Shown here in pieces: positions 32,350 to 45,508 of a stretch of DNA of 64,000 bases (its first letter is position 1; each line of letters begins with the position of its first letter). Under the pieces are notes generated by a model. The model made no database searches, was not told the origin of the DNA, and was given only the letters and a program-made list of their open reading frames with translations. Origin of the DNA: Sipunculus nudus (Eukaryota; Annelida; Sipuncula; Golfingiida; Sipunculidae); NCBI GenBank assembly GCA_026874595.1, contig CM049319.1:37829473-37893472 (forward strand). Direction: 5' to 3'. Position numbers and translations under genes: made by a program.

Positions 32350-35300
32350 TCCTCAGCAAACTCTGTTAAACATGTGATTAATCTCTTTCCAAAATCTTAA
32401 AGCTACTGAACAGTAATAAAATATGTGCAAATTTGTTTCTCGTCTGAAACATACATCACATAAATCATTCGATAATATTTTACATTTCTTTAAAAAATCC
32501 TTTGTAGGCAGAGCAAAATGTAAAGACTTCCAGTTAATATCCAAGTGTAATCTGTCACTAAGTTTAAAATAACATCTGCTAAAGACATGTTTTGTTTCCT
32601 AATCGTTATAAAAAATGTTCCCTGATTTCACCATACAAGCTGGGGAATTCTTCATGAGCAACATACCATACAACAATTTAACAGAAAAATTTGAAATAGA
32701 TATTTCATCTTTCCCTTGATTAATCACGAAATCAGACGTATAATCGGAGTCCCTTCCATACCTTGAAATATTAACCCAATCTAAATCAGTACAGTTTATT
32801 AATTCCTCGTACATCTTTTCGATTCTCACATCCGGTTTTATTTTATACCGTGCGGATACCTTATTCAACCTGTTGAAATATCCAATACGCCAGAATCATT
32901 AATAATCTCATCATTCAGAAACAATAATTGATGAAAAAAAATTGCAGTTTTGTTCATAGGTTGGATCTTATACGTTACCTTAAATTTATACCAAGCGTCC
33001 AACATTTCCCGATACACATCTGGCTGATCTGACAATTCTTATAAGTAACATTATAACTACATCTTAATATGTTTTTACCCAATGAGGTGCCTCTGTGCAA
33101 ACCAATAAAATACTCCGCTAAAATGCGACATGTGTGATCCATATTTAATACTTTGGATATCCATGTGATTCTCTGTGCAATAATCTTGTTTTTAATGGAC
33201 TCCAGATTTTGTCCACCATTATTTCTAGGTAGTATAATGATATCCTTAGCCACCAGGTGTCTCTTATAGCTCCAGAAAAAGTCAATAAGAAGCCTTTCTA
33301 TCTTATCAGACACCCATGATGGCATATGAATAATATTAGAAAAGTACCATATTCAACTACTAGCTATTTTATAATAATAACAATATTACCTGTAAAAGAC
33401 AAATTACGGTGAGACCACATAGCCAAAACATTTTGCAACTTCTTAATTTTAACATCCAAATTTTCTTTACACACGTCAGTATTTCCAAGATAAAACCCTA
33501 ATACTTTTACATGATTAGATGTAAACTTAATATTACCCGGCGTTTCGTTCTTACCAACGTTACAACCTAGCCACAAACCTTCTGTTTTTACCTTATTGAT
33601 CTTTGCCCCAGAAGCTCGCTGAAAAAAATTTAAAAGAGTTAGACAAGCAGTTATCGATTCAGTATCTGTAACAAATATAGAAGTATCATCTGCATATTGT
33701 ACGACTTTTAATTCTGTGTCGTCTGGTACCTTTAATATTATCATCACATCGAATGGCATTTGCCATTATCTCTGCAACTATAATATACAATAGAGGACTT
33801 AAAGGACACTCTTGTCTAGTGCCTGTTGAAAGAGTAAAAAAGGACGACAAGAAACCATTTATCTTAACACAACTCTGCACATCTGTGTAACAAAATTGTA
33901 TCCAATTAAAAAACTGGCCAAAATCCGAAAATTTTAAGACATTTAACCATGAATCTCAAATCAATTCTATCGAAAGCTTCCAAACATAAAATAGCCCCAG
34001 GTATTTGTTTAAAGTTGACATAATCTATAACATCTCTTATTAAGGAAACAGACTGCATTATGGAATGACCTTTAATTGAACAAGTCTGATCATTTGCAAT
34101 TATTCCATGCAACACTTTAAACAAACGATTACTTTAACATTTAGTCAAGATCTTATAATCCCCATTAAGTAAAGAAATCGGACGCCAATTTTTTAACAGT
34201 TCACGATCGCCTTTTTTAAGTAACAATGATATTACACCCCGCCTCTGTGATGTACAGAGATTCCCAATTTTATACGCCGTATTCACCACGTTCATGAAAT
34301 AATTTCCTAAAATATCCCAAAAATGTAAATAAAATTCTGCTTTCAAACCATCAAGCCCTGGACTTTTATTCCTTTTTAAAACTCTTTAGGGCTACTGTGG
34401 CTTCCTGTAAAAAATTTCACCTTCACATTGTTGTGTGTTTTCAATTGAATGTTTCTTATTAACCTTGGCCAACAATAAAACTTGGGCCCTGGAGTCAACT
34501 TTTTCCGCAGAATAAAGACATGAATAAAAGGATATCCCCGCTTCGAGCATGTCCTTTATATCACAATGAACAATGCCCTTTTCATCCTTTAAAGTCTGCA
34601 TGGTTCGGCGAGCACCTCTTTGTTTTTCAAGCCCAACAAAGAATTTTGCCAGGTGCTCACCTTGCTCCCTGAACTGGACTTTTACACCTAATGGCCGCAG
34701 CATTTGTTTCTTTCTCACTGAAATCCCTCAGTTTCTGTTCTATTTTTAAAAGTCGTTCTAAATTAACACACAAACCTTGTTCGCGCTCTGAAAGCAAGGA
34801 ACTGTATTCTCTTTCCAAGTGAAACTTTAACCTTCTTTCAACCTTGACCTTGTCTTTACAATAGCTTCTGGTAAGCTGTTTTAGTTTTTGTTTCCCCCAG
34901 ATCCCACCAGAACAAAATATTACTGTACTTTTCCTCAACAATTTGCAAATGCTTCCAAAAATCTGTCACTATTTAATTGTATAAGATATCTTTTAAAACT
35001 GAACTATTAAAATGCCAGTAGCTTTCCCCCCGAGGTTTACAATTAAAATCGATGTTCGCTTTGACACATTCATGGTCAGATAAAATATTCCTTAAAATAA
35101 CACAATGTTTAATGAAAAGTACACGTCCAGTATAAATTCTGTCAATCCCAGTATGTACTTCATACCTTTTCCAGTGATGGCTAAAAGCTTTTGTTTCAGG
35201 GTTTAAAACTGAAAGAATCTGTTAGCATGTATTTCCGTTTAAGATTATTAATTTCTTCTCTTCCAACAAGACAACCTTTATGTGATATATTACCACCTTG

Positions 35301-35650
35301 TTTATCGAGATTGATATTTTCTATGCAATTAAAATCCCCTGCTAAAATTACCGGATACTTAACTGGGTCTGTTGATAGAAAAAATTATCAAAGTTTGAAA
35401 GGTACGTCTCTCGTTTGAACCATTAGGACAGTATACATTAATTAAATTACATTGAGTTTTACCAACATCAAGAATCGGTGTCTGTTTTCTGCTCTAGGAC
35501 ACGTCACAAGTGGTGGATACCCATATTACAGTTCCACAGTGACGATTAGCACAACCACTCGAAAAGACATTACCTTGCCAGGACTTAAAGACATGAGAAC
35601 TCTCATAGGACGATAAAAAGGTTTCCAGCAAACAAAGAATATCAATTTTT
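32350..35650 (-). pseudogene. Tx1/L1-type LINE ORF2 (endonuclease-RT), decayed
   Basis: Read on the minus strand from 35650 to 32350. An APE-type endonuclease: NVYCPNGSNE (about 35430), AGDFNC (about 35322-35340), TGIDRIYTGRV (about 35120-35152) and SDHECV (about 35060-35075). A linker with GAR.TMQTLKDEKG (34580-34620). RT: KKGDRELLKNWRPISLLN with DYKI (about 34150-34220), ILCLEAFDRIDL (palm Asp decayed from KAFD), RQECPLSPLLY (about 33790-33830), QYADDTSIF (33680-33705, the active site), then GLWLG. The thumb and C-terminus run 33325-32350, including a CDVCFRR...LHIFYYC zinc-finger-like end (32400-32460). Many stops and frame changes. Family: copy-and-paste LINE; the L1/Tx1 clade is inferred from the order of blocks. 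Confidence 0.8.
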
Positions 35651-36400
35651 TTGTTTCAAAACGTAGCTTCTTCATGACAGTTGTTTTTGTCGTAGTATGA
35701 TAATGCAGCTGCTTGTTCTCTTGGGGGGTTTTCTGGCAGTTCAGGTTCTACATCTTTAACGGCCTCGGCGCCTTCAGTAGTCGGAAGGGTTACCATAAAT
35801 CCAGGTTCGTCGGCTTTAGTTGGTCTTTCTCTTTCAGGGCAGTCTTTAGCCACATGGCCTCCACTTTGCAGCGCCAGCATAGCCTGGTTTTCCCCTTGTA
35901 ACGAATGTAGGCAACATGACGTTCATCACCCAGGAAGAATTCCATTCTATCGGGGACTTCTCTCTCAATAAACATCAAAATCTCTCTGTCCAAAGTCTTC
36001 AGCTCGGTCTCTGGCCAAAACTTGTGGCTGCACCCCTTCACGACTCTGCCGTATCTTTCATTTCTGCAGTTATCAACTCATCGGGGAAATTCAGCTGGAG
36101 ACCTCGCAGTGACACCCATAACACTTACTCAGTTCAGCCGCCTGGGTGTCTAAAGGCCTTCCCAAAGTTCTGGAGTTCCAAAAATCAGCCCCATTGTGGT
36201 ACCACTGATTGTATGAACAGCGCACAGACCCGTCTTGTATTTCTTGACCAGTTCAATGACACCTCTATTCAGCTCATCGGGTTGGAATTCGTGTCGGCAG
36301 ACTAGTGATCGCGCAGCGTGGTGTAGACTGGTTTTACGCATCTGACGGGGAGGCCCATCCTCCCATGGGTTAGTTGTCATTCTGTCGGAGTTCAATCAGC
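35651..36400 (-). pseudogene. Tx1/L1-type LINE ORF1 with CCHC knuckle, decayed
   Basis: Directly upstream of ORF2 on the same strand. 36395-36150 holds the N-terminal part (QMRKTSLHHAARSLVCRHEF). 36100-35900 includes TARGLQLNFPDELITAEM-like and DREILMFIEREVPDRMEFF. 35881-35838 is the zinc knuckle (CWRC, then after a +1 shift GGHVAKDCPE), so the knuckle itself is broken by a frameshift. The C-terminus is Pro/Glu-rich (EPELPENPPREQ). Likely the RNA-binding ORF1 protein of the same element. Confidence 0.65.
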
Positions 36401-37830
36401 TAAGGTTGAGCAGTGGCAAATCGAGCAAAAAACATTTAGCGAAGACCCTTCGCCCGTCCGACACCCTCACAAAGTAATGTCATCATTAGCACTTGTCAAG
36501 AATGCTCGTAACCAAATAAAATATAGCTCATTTAATTTGTCATTAAATGCGCTGTCTTCTTGTTTCAAAAACCGTCTCATTATGTTGTTACCACGGTAAC
36601 ACATTTTTTAGGGAAAAAATTTAAATTTCAATATTTTAAAAATATTTTTGTAACTTTGTCACTTTTAAAGCTAGAAGTCTACTTTTGGCAATATGTAAAG
36701 TTTATTAAGAATTGCTCGATTTTCTTCAGGTTTATGAAAATGGCCACCATGGGACGCTGTACAGCTTTTTGCGAAATATCATAAATGATGTCCTAGAGGC
36801 CCCAGTTTTGAAGTAATCACTTTGAAACTCATACATAATTTGTTAAATAGAAATATCTCGAAACAGATTTTTCCTTTTTCGAATATAGCCATTAGAGGGC
36901 GCTGCAGCTAAAATAGATTTTAGTTTGTTTTTTGTCGAATAGCTTCAAAACTATAAACGTTGTCAACATTTTTATTACAGAAACTTATAATCAATAAGCT
37001 TATTCCTGGATACACGTGACCTAATTTTGCGGTTACCATGGTGACCTATTTTAAGTTAAAATCTTCTCATATTTACATTGTATTTTGAAACTTTGTAATT
37101 TTTATAGCAACAGGTGTTTAGATTTTGGCATCGTGTAGAGTTCAGTTAGTGTAACAAGATTATATTTCATTTTTTTGCAAAATGACCCACAGGGAGCGCT
37201 GCAGGAGCTTTTTTTGATAATTAACTTTATGAGGCCTTTATACATGCCTCAATTTATCAACAATCATTTTCAAACTGATACATTTGATGTTTGACAGTAT
37301 AACCTCGAAAATAATTGTTCATTTTTGGTTTATGAACTCCAGGGGGCGCTGAACTGACAACACTGCTATCAATCATTATTGTGCCATATCTCCAAAGCTA
37401 TAAATGATATTATAATTTTTATTATTGCATCTAAAACTAGAAAAGATGGCCGTATTCTTGTGTAGATTTGGCTATATTCTACCATAATCATGTTGACCTA
37501 AATTAGGGTAAAACTGATCAAAATTAAAATTGTTCGAATATTTCTATCTTTGACACAGCTCCCAGTTTTTTTTCAATCGCTCTGAACTGATACCGTTGGT
37601 AATTAACTTTTACCATCAGACCTTTTTTTCGAAATAGGGTCAAAGGTCAAATGTCAAGTCCAAAAACACGCCAAAATGTCGTATCTTCTTGCTACTTTTG
37701 TTCATAAATTGTCGCATCCAAATAAACAGTTGCTCATTTTAGTCTCCTGTTCATTCTTCATAATATAAAAAAAAATAATTTGATCTTGACTTATTTCATT
37801 TTCTATTACCGGCATACGTTTGACCTATGG
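36401..37830. repeat. Old dispersed repeat, about three diverged units
   Basis: GGTTACCATGGTGACCTATT-like blocks occur at about 36586 and 37031, and AGGGGGCGCTG-like blocks at about 36894, 37192 and 37340, each followed by a 'cgaaatag/atagct...aaactataaa' segment. Spacing is about 300-440 bp. No protein homology. Confidence 0.5.
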
Positions 37831-37844
37831 TCTCTAGTATGTTT

Positions 37845-38440
37845 ATTTATCTGTTTATCTGTTTGTCTGTTAGCACGATAACAGAAAAAGCCCTCAACGA
37901 AGTTTAATGAAATTTTCAGGATAGCTCGCCAATGATACAAGGAATAATTGAGTAAATTGAGCATATATTTGTATACGCAGGTGGCAATATGGCCATATTT
38001 AGGGTGCGATTCTTGACGTCACAGAGGAAAATGACGTCACTCCGTGTGTACGGGCCGTCCGATTCCCTGAAAGGTGTCGGTAAATCAACGTACAGTGGCG
38101 GGGGAGTCTTGAGAGGGGGGCTGGCTGGCCACAGTTGTAATGTTTGTTGTTAATGAAGTTTGATGAAATTTTCAGGATAGCTCAGCAATGATACAAAGAA
38201 CAATTGATTGAATTTCGGGCCGACCCATGCGAACAAAAGCCCGAAATGAGCTCTTTTTTTTGCGGGGGGGGGGGGGGGGGGGGAGGCGGGGTCTTTTGCA
38301 TATTTGTTTACACTGGGACGTTTAGCAGGTGACGATATCGCCATATCTGGAGAGAATCGTGACGTCATAGGTCTTAATGACGTCACTGCACGTGGACGTG
38401 CCGTTTTCCCTAAAAGGTGTCAGTAAATCAATGTAAAGCA
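37845..38440. repeat. Two tandem copies of a dispersed repeat with paired TGACGTCA
   Basis: TTTGATGAAATTTTCAGGAT, then AGCTC(G/A)(C/G)CAATGATAC, recurs at about 37900 and 38158; each copy then has two TGACGTCA octamers and GGTGTC(G/A)GTAAATCAA. A 22-base G-run lies at about 38262-38283 in the second copy. A third, partial copy is at 38880-39060. Confidence 0.8.
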
Positions 38441-38879
38441 GGGGTGCCAGGGTTGCTATTCGTTTTTTTTTAAGTCCTGGGTCCTGTTTTAATGAGAAGG
38501 TAAATGACTTAAGCTCCCAGCGATCCCTATACCCACGGGAGATGGGGCCAAAACCCGACTTAGGCAAGTATCGAGGCTTAGTTTCTTCAGTAGTAGCGTG
38601 TAAGATTCCTTTTCTACGGAATATGGAATGAGAGATTTCATGTGAACTTGCACGGTGGCATGCATTTTTAGATCATCCAGAAACTTAAAAATTCGCTACA
38701 TGTAGCGATCATTTTTGCCGGATATATAAGCATTCCGCATGCCGGGTCCGCACATGAGGAATCTCTCCTCCTTTTTCTTCAGTACCTGTACAGATTTTAT
38801 ACGCTTTAAAATCCGCATCCTGTATTCCGTACATTTAAGAAATCTTAGCTTTATTATGCAAATACATTCTACTTAACCT

Positions 38880-39060
38880 GTTTATTACCTCCACTAAGCG
38901 GCATGCAGGGGTTATGTTTTTGCAGGTGTTGGTCTGTTTGCGTGTTAGCAACATTAGTTAAAAAAAATATGGAAGTATTTGATGAAATCTTTAGGATAGC
39001 TCGGCAATGATCTAAGGAAAGATTGGTTAAATTTTTATACGGAAACATTCTTGATCCAGG
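38880..39060. repeat. Third, partial copy of the 37.9-kb repeat
   Basis: GTCTGTTTGCGTGTTAGCAA, then GATGAAATCTTTAGGATAGC and TCGGCAATGATCTAAGG, matching the core of the copies at 37850 and 38140. The TGACGTCA part is absent. Confidence 0.65.
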
Positions 39061-39345
39061 AATATTTTAAAGGAAAAATGCTGCTTTTCTGACAATTCCA
39101 TACGAGGCTAATGAGCTGAATTAGCGCAGTTGTGCGCTCTCTGAGTGCATACCAGTGATAATAATGACACACATTTTCATATGTAGCAATGATTACACTT
39201 CTATAGGTGGCATAATTCATTAGAGCACTGTGAGGCCATTCGTTTTACATAAAGGTCATTATGGGTCACCTGTCGTTATGGCAACTCGACGCCAGAACAC
39301 CGCATGCTTACTGTAATAGTTGTTTTGATATAATTATGTAAACAG

Positions 39346-39380
39346 CAGTGGCGGATCCAGAGGGGGAGCTTTGGGGTGGA
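39346..39380 (+). mobile_element. hAT-like MITE (family 1), left terminus only
   Basis: CAGTGGCGGATCCAG at 39346-39360 followed by AGGGGG. No matching right end was found nearby, so it is a fragment. Confidence 0.45.
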
Positions 39381-41455
39381 AACATTGTTATCAGTTTTTA
39401 TCAGAGAAGATTTTCTTTAGATTACTTCAGTTGCCGTCATACAATTATCACCCTTTCAACTGAAACATAGTTATATAGGACAGGCGCATGTCTACACCAG
39501 GATCAGGCATCTTTTTATTCCTCACAGTCCTTAAGTGAGAGGACTACTTAAATAATCCGCGTCTGTCAGTCCCTCCGTCCTTTCGTCCGTCTGTCCTTCA
39601 ATCGGTCCGTCCGTCCCGCATCATCACTGATGCCACATTTTCCTAGTTAACATATGGCCAGGGACCATTGTGGCCCTAGGGCCTTTTGTATTTTGAAATA
39701 ATAAATTGGGCATTTTCCAACATTGGTTACAAACGTTAAAAATTTCGAATGGCAGAATCTATCATCCGTGGCTCCCTCAAGCATTTCTCATGTAATGCTC
39801 CAGCTGTCCTTGGACTTGGACATCTTGCTTGTGAACATGATTAAGCGTTTGGATAAAAGCAAGCCCTTTTCACCTCCCTTTACGATAGAAATAAAAATAA
39901 TTTTCTCTTTTTATCAAAACGTCAATATATTATCATTCAAATAAAAATTGATATACAATGTCTGAATATACTTATACATCATATCATTTAATTTTTATGA
40001 TAGGCGGTGGAAAATAACTGCCTCTTCAAAAATAACATGTATGGGGGACTGGGATTTTGGCTCCATCAGTTAGATTTCTCTTATATATCAGTTGGAATTC
40101 TCAGTGGGGAATCCGTTTTGCAATTATTTGTCCTTGTGGTTCTTTAAAAGAAAAAAAAATGTAAAAAACGGTACAAGGAACTTTAGTAAACTGACAATGT
40201 TAAATACCTTTAGGATCGTTTTATGTAAGATTTATTATCGATTACAAATGTATAAATTACCAAATAAATATGGAAATGATAATGCATAAATATGCGAATG
40301 AAAGACGTATATATAAACGAGATCTGACGTTTGAACGTATAAAAGCAAGTTATAGACTAAAGAAGCAACTGCATACGAAAAAGTAATTTTAGCTATAACA
40401 GTTAATTAAAATAAACACTGGTGAGTTAAATCTTAAAAAGTAGTTAGAGAATGATATTCAATCATGAGTTATTCGTTTGCCTTTCTCAATGATGTTTAAT
40501 GCACTTAAATGTTATATCTGGTTGTGTCTTTATTTTATGACTGATCAATTATTCGAGAATAAAGAATAAATGAAATTTTTACATCGTTGGGCACTTGTGC
40601 TCACATCTCATGTTCATATCTATACGCCAACTTAAAAAGAGATTATTAATATACCCAAGTCTTATTTTTATTGATAAGTCGGTTGACAGAAAAAATAATG
40701 TCCAATCATTTATTCTTTTACTATGAATTCCCCATTCTTACTGCTTGCTCCAGAGTATCGAGTCTTTATTTGCTGAGTAAATGATTCCTTTGCGAAGCAA
40801 GGTTTATCACGTAATTATCGACGTTGGTTGATTCGTCTGTTAGCAGCTGTACTCAACAGTTATAGACGGACTCTTGCGAAGACCCAGAAAAAAAAATCAA
40901 AAATAATTTAGAGTTTACCTGGTTCACAATTATATTTTTATTACAAAGATGCTTAACTGCTGTGAAAAAAGGCGATCAAAAGAGCGTCTTTATTGTTTGG
41001 TTTTAGGGGAATCTTTAATTGAATATAAATTTCCGAAAGAGGCGAGCGGACCGGGTATGCAAAATCGAGTTGGTGAACTTGTCACACATTCCTCATGGCT
41101 AAATACAATCATCGCGCTACAAACTGTAAATACAAAAGCATACACATAATATGAATTGTCTGACTTCAAAGTCTGCATTTACGTTTTGTCTCAACTTTTT
41201 TCACGAACTTCCAGTTTTAAACTATGTCTCGGGAAAATATAACAAATTGCACATCTGTACCCATTCATACAAATTCACAATTTACAAATTGTCAGATCGT
41301 ATATGAAGTGGAAAAATGCAAAAGGTGTATTTTGATATCTATTGCCATGGAGTCATGTTTTGTTAGTTTGTATTCTGCAAAATATTTAATGTTATACTGA
41401 AACTAAGACTACATGTTTACAAGAGATTGCATGTGGTACTGGCTATATATATACT

Positions 41456-41501
<46 letters not shown>

Positions 41502-41690
41502 TTATTTACATATATATATATATAGATAGATAAATAATAAGATAAATGTTTGACACAGTAAATATTGTTAGTCTAAATACCCGTTTCTTTTGTTTCAGCA
41601 CTGCTTGGGTTATACCATCACAATACAATCTAGTAATCAACTTGTTCTTTTACACTATTTGTCCGTGATTTATTAAGAAGCCGGATTACA
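39381..41690. other. No gene recognised; (TA)n near 41458
   Basis: Contains a CCGTCCGTCTGTCC-type simple repeat at about 39565-39620, and TA tracts at about 41445-41525. A 66-codon plus-strand frame at 40949 has no motif. Confidence 0.55.
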
Positions 41691-41693
41691 CTA

Positions 41694-43391
41694 TGTTTGG
41701 CAATGTTTTACGCCTAGAACAACTGCGTCAGCAGTTTTATACTGCTGAACAGTTACCGAAAGAAACGGTTGTGTCATGGAACTGTAGGATACAAAAGCTT
41801 GTAGATTTAATTAAACAAGCTTAGCGTATATCCTACGGACGTTCCAAAGATGCTACGCTCTAGGTTCTACTATGGTTTGCGAAACGAGAGAATTCAATTA
41901 GACCCGGGAGTTGATTTCGTTGAACTTCTCGGTTCCGCACGTATGAAAGAAAATGTCCTTGAAAAACATCCGTCAGACCAGAAGCCAGAGCAGAGCAGGT
42001 TAACGCGCCGGTTGATAATAGGGGGGGGGGCTACCCTAATCCAGAAACTTTTAGGTACTTTTTCTAAATTTGACGGTCGGGTTGCTTCTCTAAAAATAAA
42101 CCAAGACCACCTAGAGATCAAAATACTTTCACATCAGCCCTACAAACACAAAGTAACTTTAGGAAAAATGCTAACAAGTCGCAACCAATAAGTAGACCTT
42201 TGTGTACAAGATGTAATATATATATATATCACACACGGTTTGAAACTGTCTTGCTAAATACGACATAAAGGGTTAGCGTTTACACTGAGAAACGCCCGTG
42301 TACTTACTCGGTCAAACACGGGCAGTAGTACAGAGACCCGGGGACTATGAGGTGTATACGCCACCTGTTTCAAGCGCTCCACTTGTTGGTAATATAGACA
42401 AGGTTTATTTTTTAGCTGAGGGCACTGAAGCCGTCTGTCTGGTAGATACGGGAGCTCGGGTAACAACCATGTCAGAATCTTTCTGTGATGAACACTTTGC
42501 CCTGGTCCCTATTCAAACTGTTACTGTGTTTTTGAAGGTAGATACGGCCAGTGGCGAATGTTTAAAGTTTCGAGGAATACCGGACCTAAATTTAGTCTTT
42601 CCTGACTTGTATTTTTGATGTCGCTGTACCTGTCCTTGTGGTTACTGATACAGAAATCAGTTCTGAGGTACCTTTCGTCATAGATACGAATGTATTTGTA
42701 CTTGGACCACTAAATACACCAAAGAAAGTGTCTACATCATGACATCATGATCTCTGCTATAAGTAAGCAATCCCTGGATGCTAATGGGAATGTTATTAAC
42801 ACAAAACCATTTAAGGTAGCCCAACAACAGAAATTGGTTATCAATGGTCGCACTAGAGCGCGGACCACAGGAGAGGGTTATCTAGTCGTGGTCACGAGCT
42901 GATATTCCTTTCAGTCATTCAACGTCGCGAATGAGGGAACAAATAATTTATCTGCAGACAACCGCGCATAAATTAAATCTGAACCACCAAAAATTAACTT
43001 ATTCAATGCACATATAACACAGAAATGTTCCAATTTGGTTTCACTGGACATCATGACACATGATACTTTAGTGCAGGGGCGTCAATATAGGGGGGGATGG
43101 GGGTATATATACCCCCCACTTTTTGGCAGGGGGGGGGGATGGTCAATGTAATCATCCCCCCTACTTTTCAGAAAATAATATTATAAAATTGCAAATGAAA
43201 TATATTAATAATTAGAATTAAAGACTTTGGATCCATTTACTAAAAATGTTATATCTAAACCTTGCTTAGAATTAAAAAATAGCTTATTTTCTGATTCATT
43301 TTAATTATTTGAAATAAGATAAAATATATATAATTATATATATTTATATATATGTGTATATATTATATATATACATATATATATATATGTG

Positions 43392-43434
<43 letters not shown>

Positions 43435-43459
43435 TTGAATGTCACTCAGAGATGTTGAA

Positions 43460-43509
<50 letters not shown>

Positions 43510-45140
43510 GTCATCCCCCCCACCCTGGAAGAAAAATTGACGCCACTGCTTAAGTGTATACTTCAAACTTGCGTGAAAACACCCACAATATACATGCGAA
43601 CGGAGGTCCTTGCCATTATGGTGGGTTAGCATGTGCTTTCAAGGACGGACGTTGACACCGGATATTTTTAATTCGCTCTCTACCCTCGTTTTCCCCTTGT
43701 CTTTTATCCCCTACTTAGTTCATTGTTTGACACAGTGACCAGTTTCGGTGTTTTGACAAACTGCAAGTTCACTACGGCAATGTTTTCTGCAGTGAACCAT
43801 TATATATTCTAGCGTGAAGGGAAAAATAAATACCTTTGGCTTGGCTGGTATTACATCCGTTATTTATTAATATTGTGTCGTATAATGAAGTTCCTGAGCA
43901 GCCATAATATCATTTATCATCAGTAGAATATATATAGTTTAAATGGTTTATATATCATATATTCTTTCCGTCATTATATGCGACCTTGGTGAGGGTCGCA
44001 CTGCAGATTATTTGCCTTGTGTAACGCCCATTACTGAGACGGCGGAGGTCAGTCTCAGTCATGGTACAGGACAAGGTGTTAGCTATCACTGAAATGAAAA
44101 GTCATCCTTTGTTGCAAAATGGTCTGATAGTGACACCTACGCTGCAATCTCTTGAACTATCTTCAGGATCATATCATTGAAGTCCTATTAAAATTTACAA
44201 TATGACTAAGCATGACATAATGTACCGGCTCAAACTCTGCTTTGTGCATTACATCATGTTACTATAGCTGATTCCCAATTAGGGTGTGACACAACTGAAA
44301 AGTGCCTTGACAATATACAGCTGGGCCCAGAACTGTCAACCGAACATATCATTGATATCCGATGTATCTTTGGTGAAACTAATGTGAATAAACACAAAAT
44401 AGTTCTTATTATGACAAACCTATCAAACAGAGACATTAACAAATCCCATCACATCTGTATTAGGAGATTAGACAGCATCTAAAAGACATGATGGAAAACA
44501 ATAATATCATTAGGCCGAGCAGTAGTCTGTGGGCCTTCCCGATAGTTTTGGTACGCAAAACTAGTGTCCAGTTCACGGTTCTGTGTCGATTATGGAGCAT
44601 TAAATGCTAGGACGGGAAGAGACGCCCATGCTCTATACCGCAAAAAGATGAAACTTTAGATTCCCTGCAAGGTGCACGGTTTTTCTCCTCCAAAGATTTT
44701 AGAAAAGGGTACTGCAAGTTGAAGTAGATGAATCTGATAAGGTTTATTTGAGTTTAACATCATGTCTGGTCTCTGCTCCTTCAACGTTTAAACGCGTTAT
44801 ACAAACTATCATAGGAGATTTATATTTGAAGGACTGTTTATTATATTTGTATGCTATCAGTGTCTTTTCGAAAATTTCGACGAACACTTAAAAAAGCTGG
44901 AAAAAATTTTTCGCCGTCCGGAAAGTGTCATTCCTCAAGCAAAAATTAAATTTTTGGGTCATGTTGGTCTAAAGATGGAACTGACTAAAATTCCGGTGTT
45001 AAAAGAATTGCCAGTTTTTTCATCTGTTAAAGAGGTCAGAAATTTCCTGGGCTTTGCGGGATTCTATAGGAAGTTTATACATGGCTTTAGAGCAATTGCT
45101 AAAACCTCCATGATCTCTTAAACCTTTACACGGTTAAGCA
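41694..45140 (+). pseudogene. Ty3/Gypsy gag C-terminus, protease and RT, decayed
   Basis: 41694-42190: gag end (FGNVLRLEQLRQQFYTAEQ; LRSRFYYGLRNERIQ; ARMKENVLEKH). 42298-42618: retropepsin with CLVDTGARVTTMS, the catalytic D-T-G. 42620-43070: linker, frame-broken. 43074-43548: MITE insertion. 44450-45140: RT and start of the RNase H connection, with blocks such as PIVLVRKT, RFCVDYGALNAR, LYLKDCLLY, AKIKFLGHV, VRNFLGFAGFYRKFIHGF spread over three frames. The YLDD active site appears decayed (near 44850). Stops and shifts throughout. Known role: capsid, protease and reverse transcriptase of an LTR retrotransposon. RNase H and most of integrase are absent. Confidence 0.8.
43074..43548 (+). mobile_element. 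hAT-like MITE (family 2) nested in the Gypsy element
   Basis: Ends CAGGGGCGTCAAT and ATTGACGCCACTG are inverted repeats (12 of 13). Flanks CTTTAGTG (43066-43073) and CTTAAGTG (43549-43556) agree at 7 of 8 positions, as an aged 8-bp hAT-type target duplication. The interior has C/G runs, a conserved AAAGACTTTGGATCC and TTATATCTAAACC part shared with 7969-8205, and expanded TA microsatellites (43380-43431, 43465-43505) that explain its greater length. Confidence 0.8.
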
Positions 45141-45199
45141 GGAAAATGATGGGCAAACTAAGGTTCTGCACAGAAATTCGCTTTTACCCATAAGTAATT

Positions 45200-45450
45200 T
45201 ACGATTTCCTAATCATGGGGTAAAATGCTCTGATGATTCACCTGAATCCTATTAAGAAAGTGATTCTGAAGACACTTCGGCTGAGGAGGCATATCTGGTT
45301 TCTGTACCAATACCAAGGATTATTCCAACAGAATCACAAGTTGATATTTATTATGTACCTGATAATAATGGTACTCGTGGTAGCACTAATCCTAATCAAG
45401 AGGACTCGCTTAATGAAACCCAAGTTTTACCCCATACAACTTCGGTGAGT
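45200..45450 (+). pseudogene. C-terminal pol tail of the same Gypsy element
   Basis: A plus frame reads SDSEDTSAEEAYLVSVPIPR, then IIPTESQVDIYYVPD and LNETQVLPHTT, an acidic tail like those after the integrase in Gypsy pol proteins. It lies only about 60 bp after the RT/RNase H start, so the RNase H-integrase core was deleted. Assignment by style and position. Confidence 0.5.
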
Positions 45451-45508
45451 TCTCACATGATTATGAAAACTTCACCAAACTTTTAGTCTACTGTTATTTT
45501 CTTATGTT

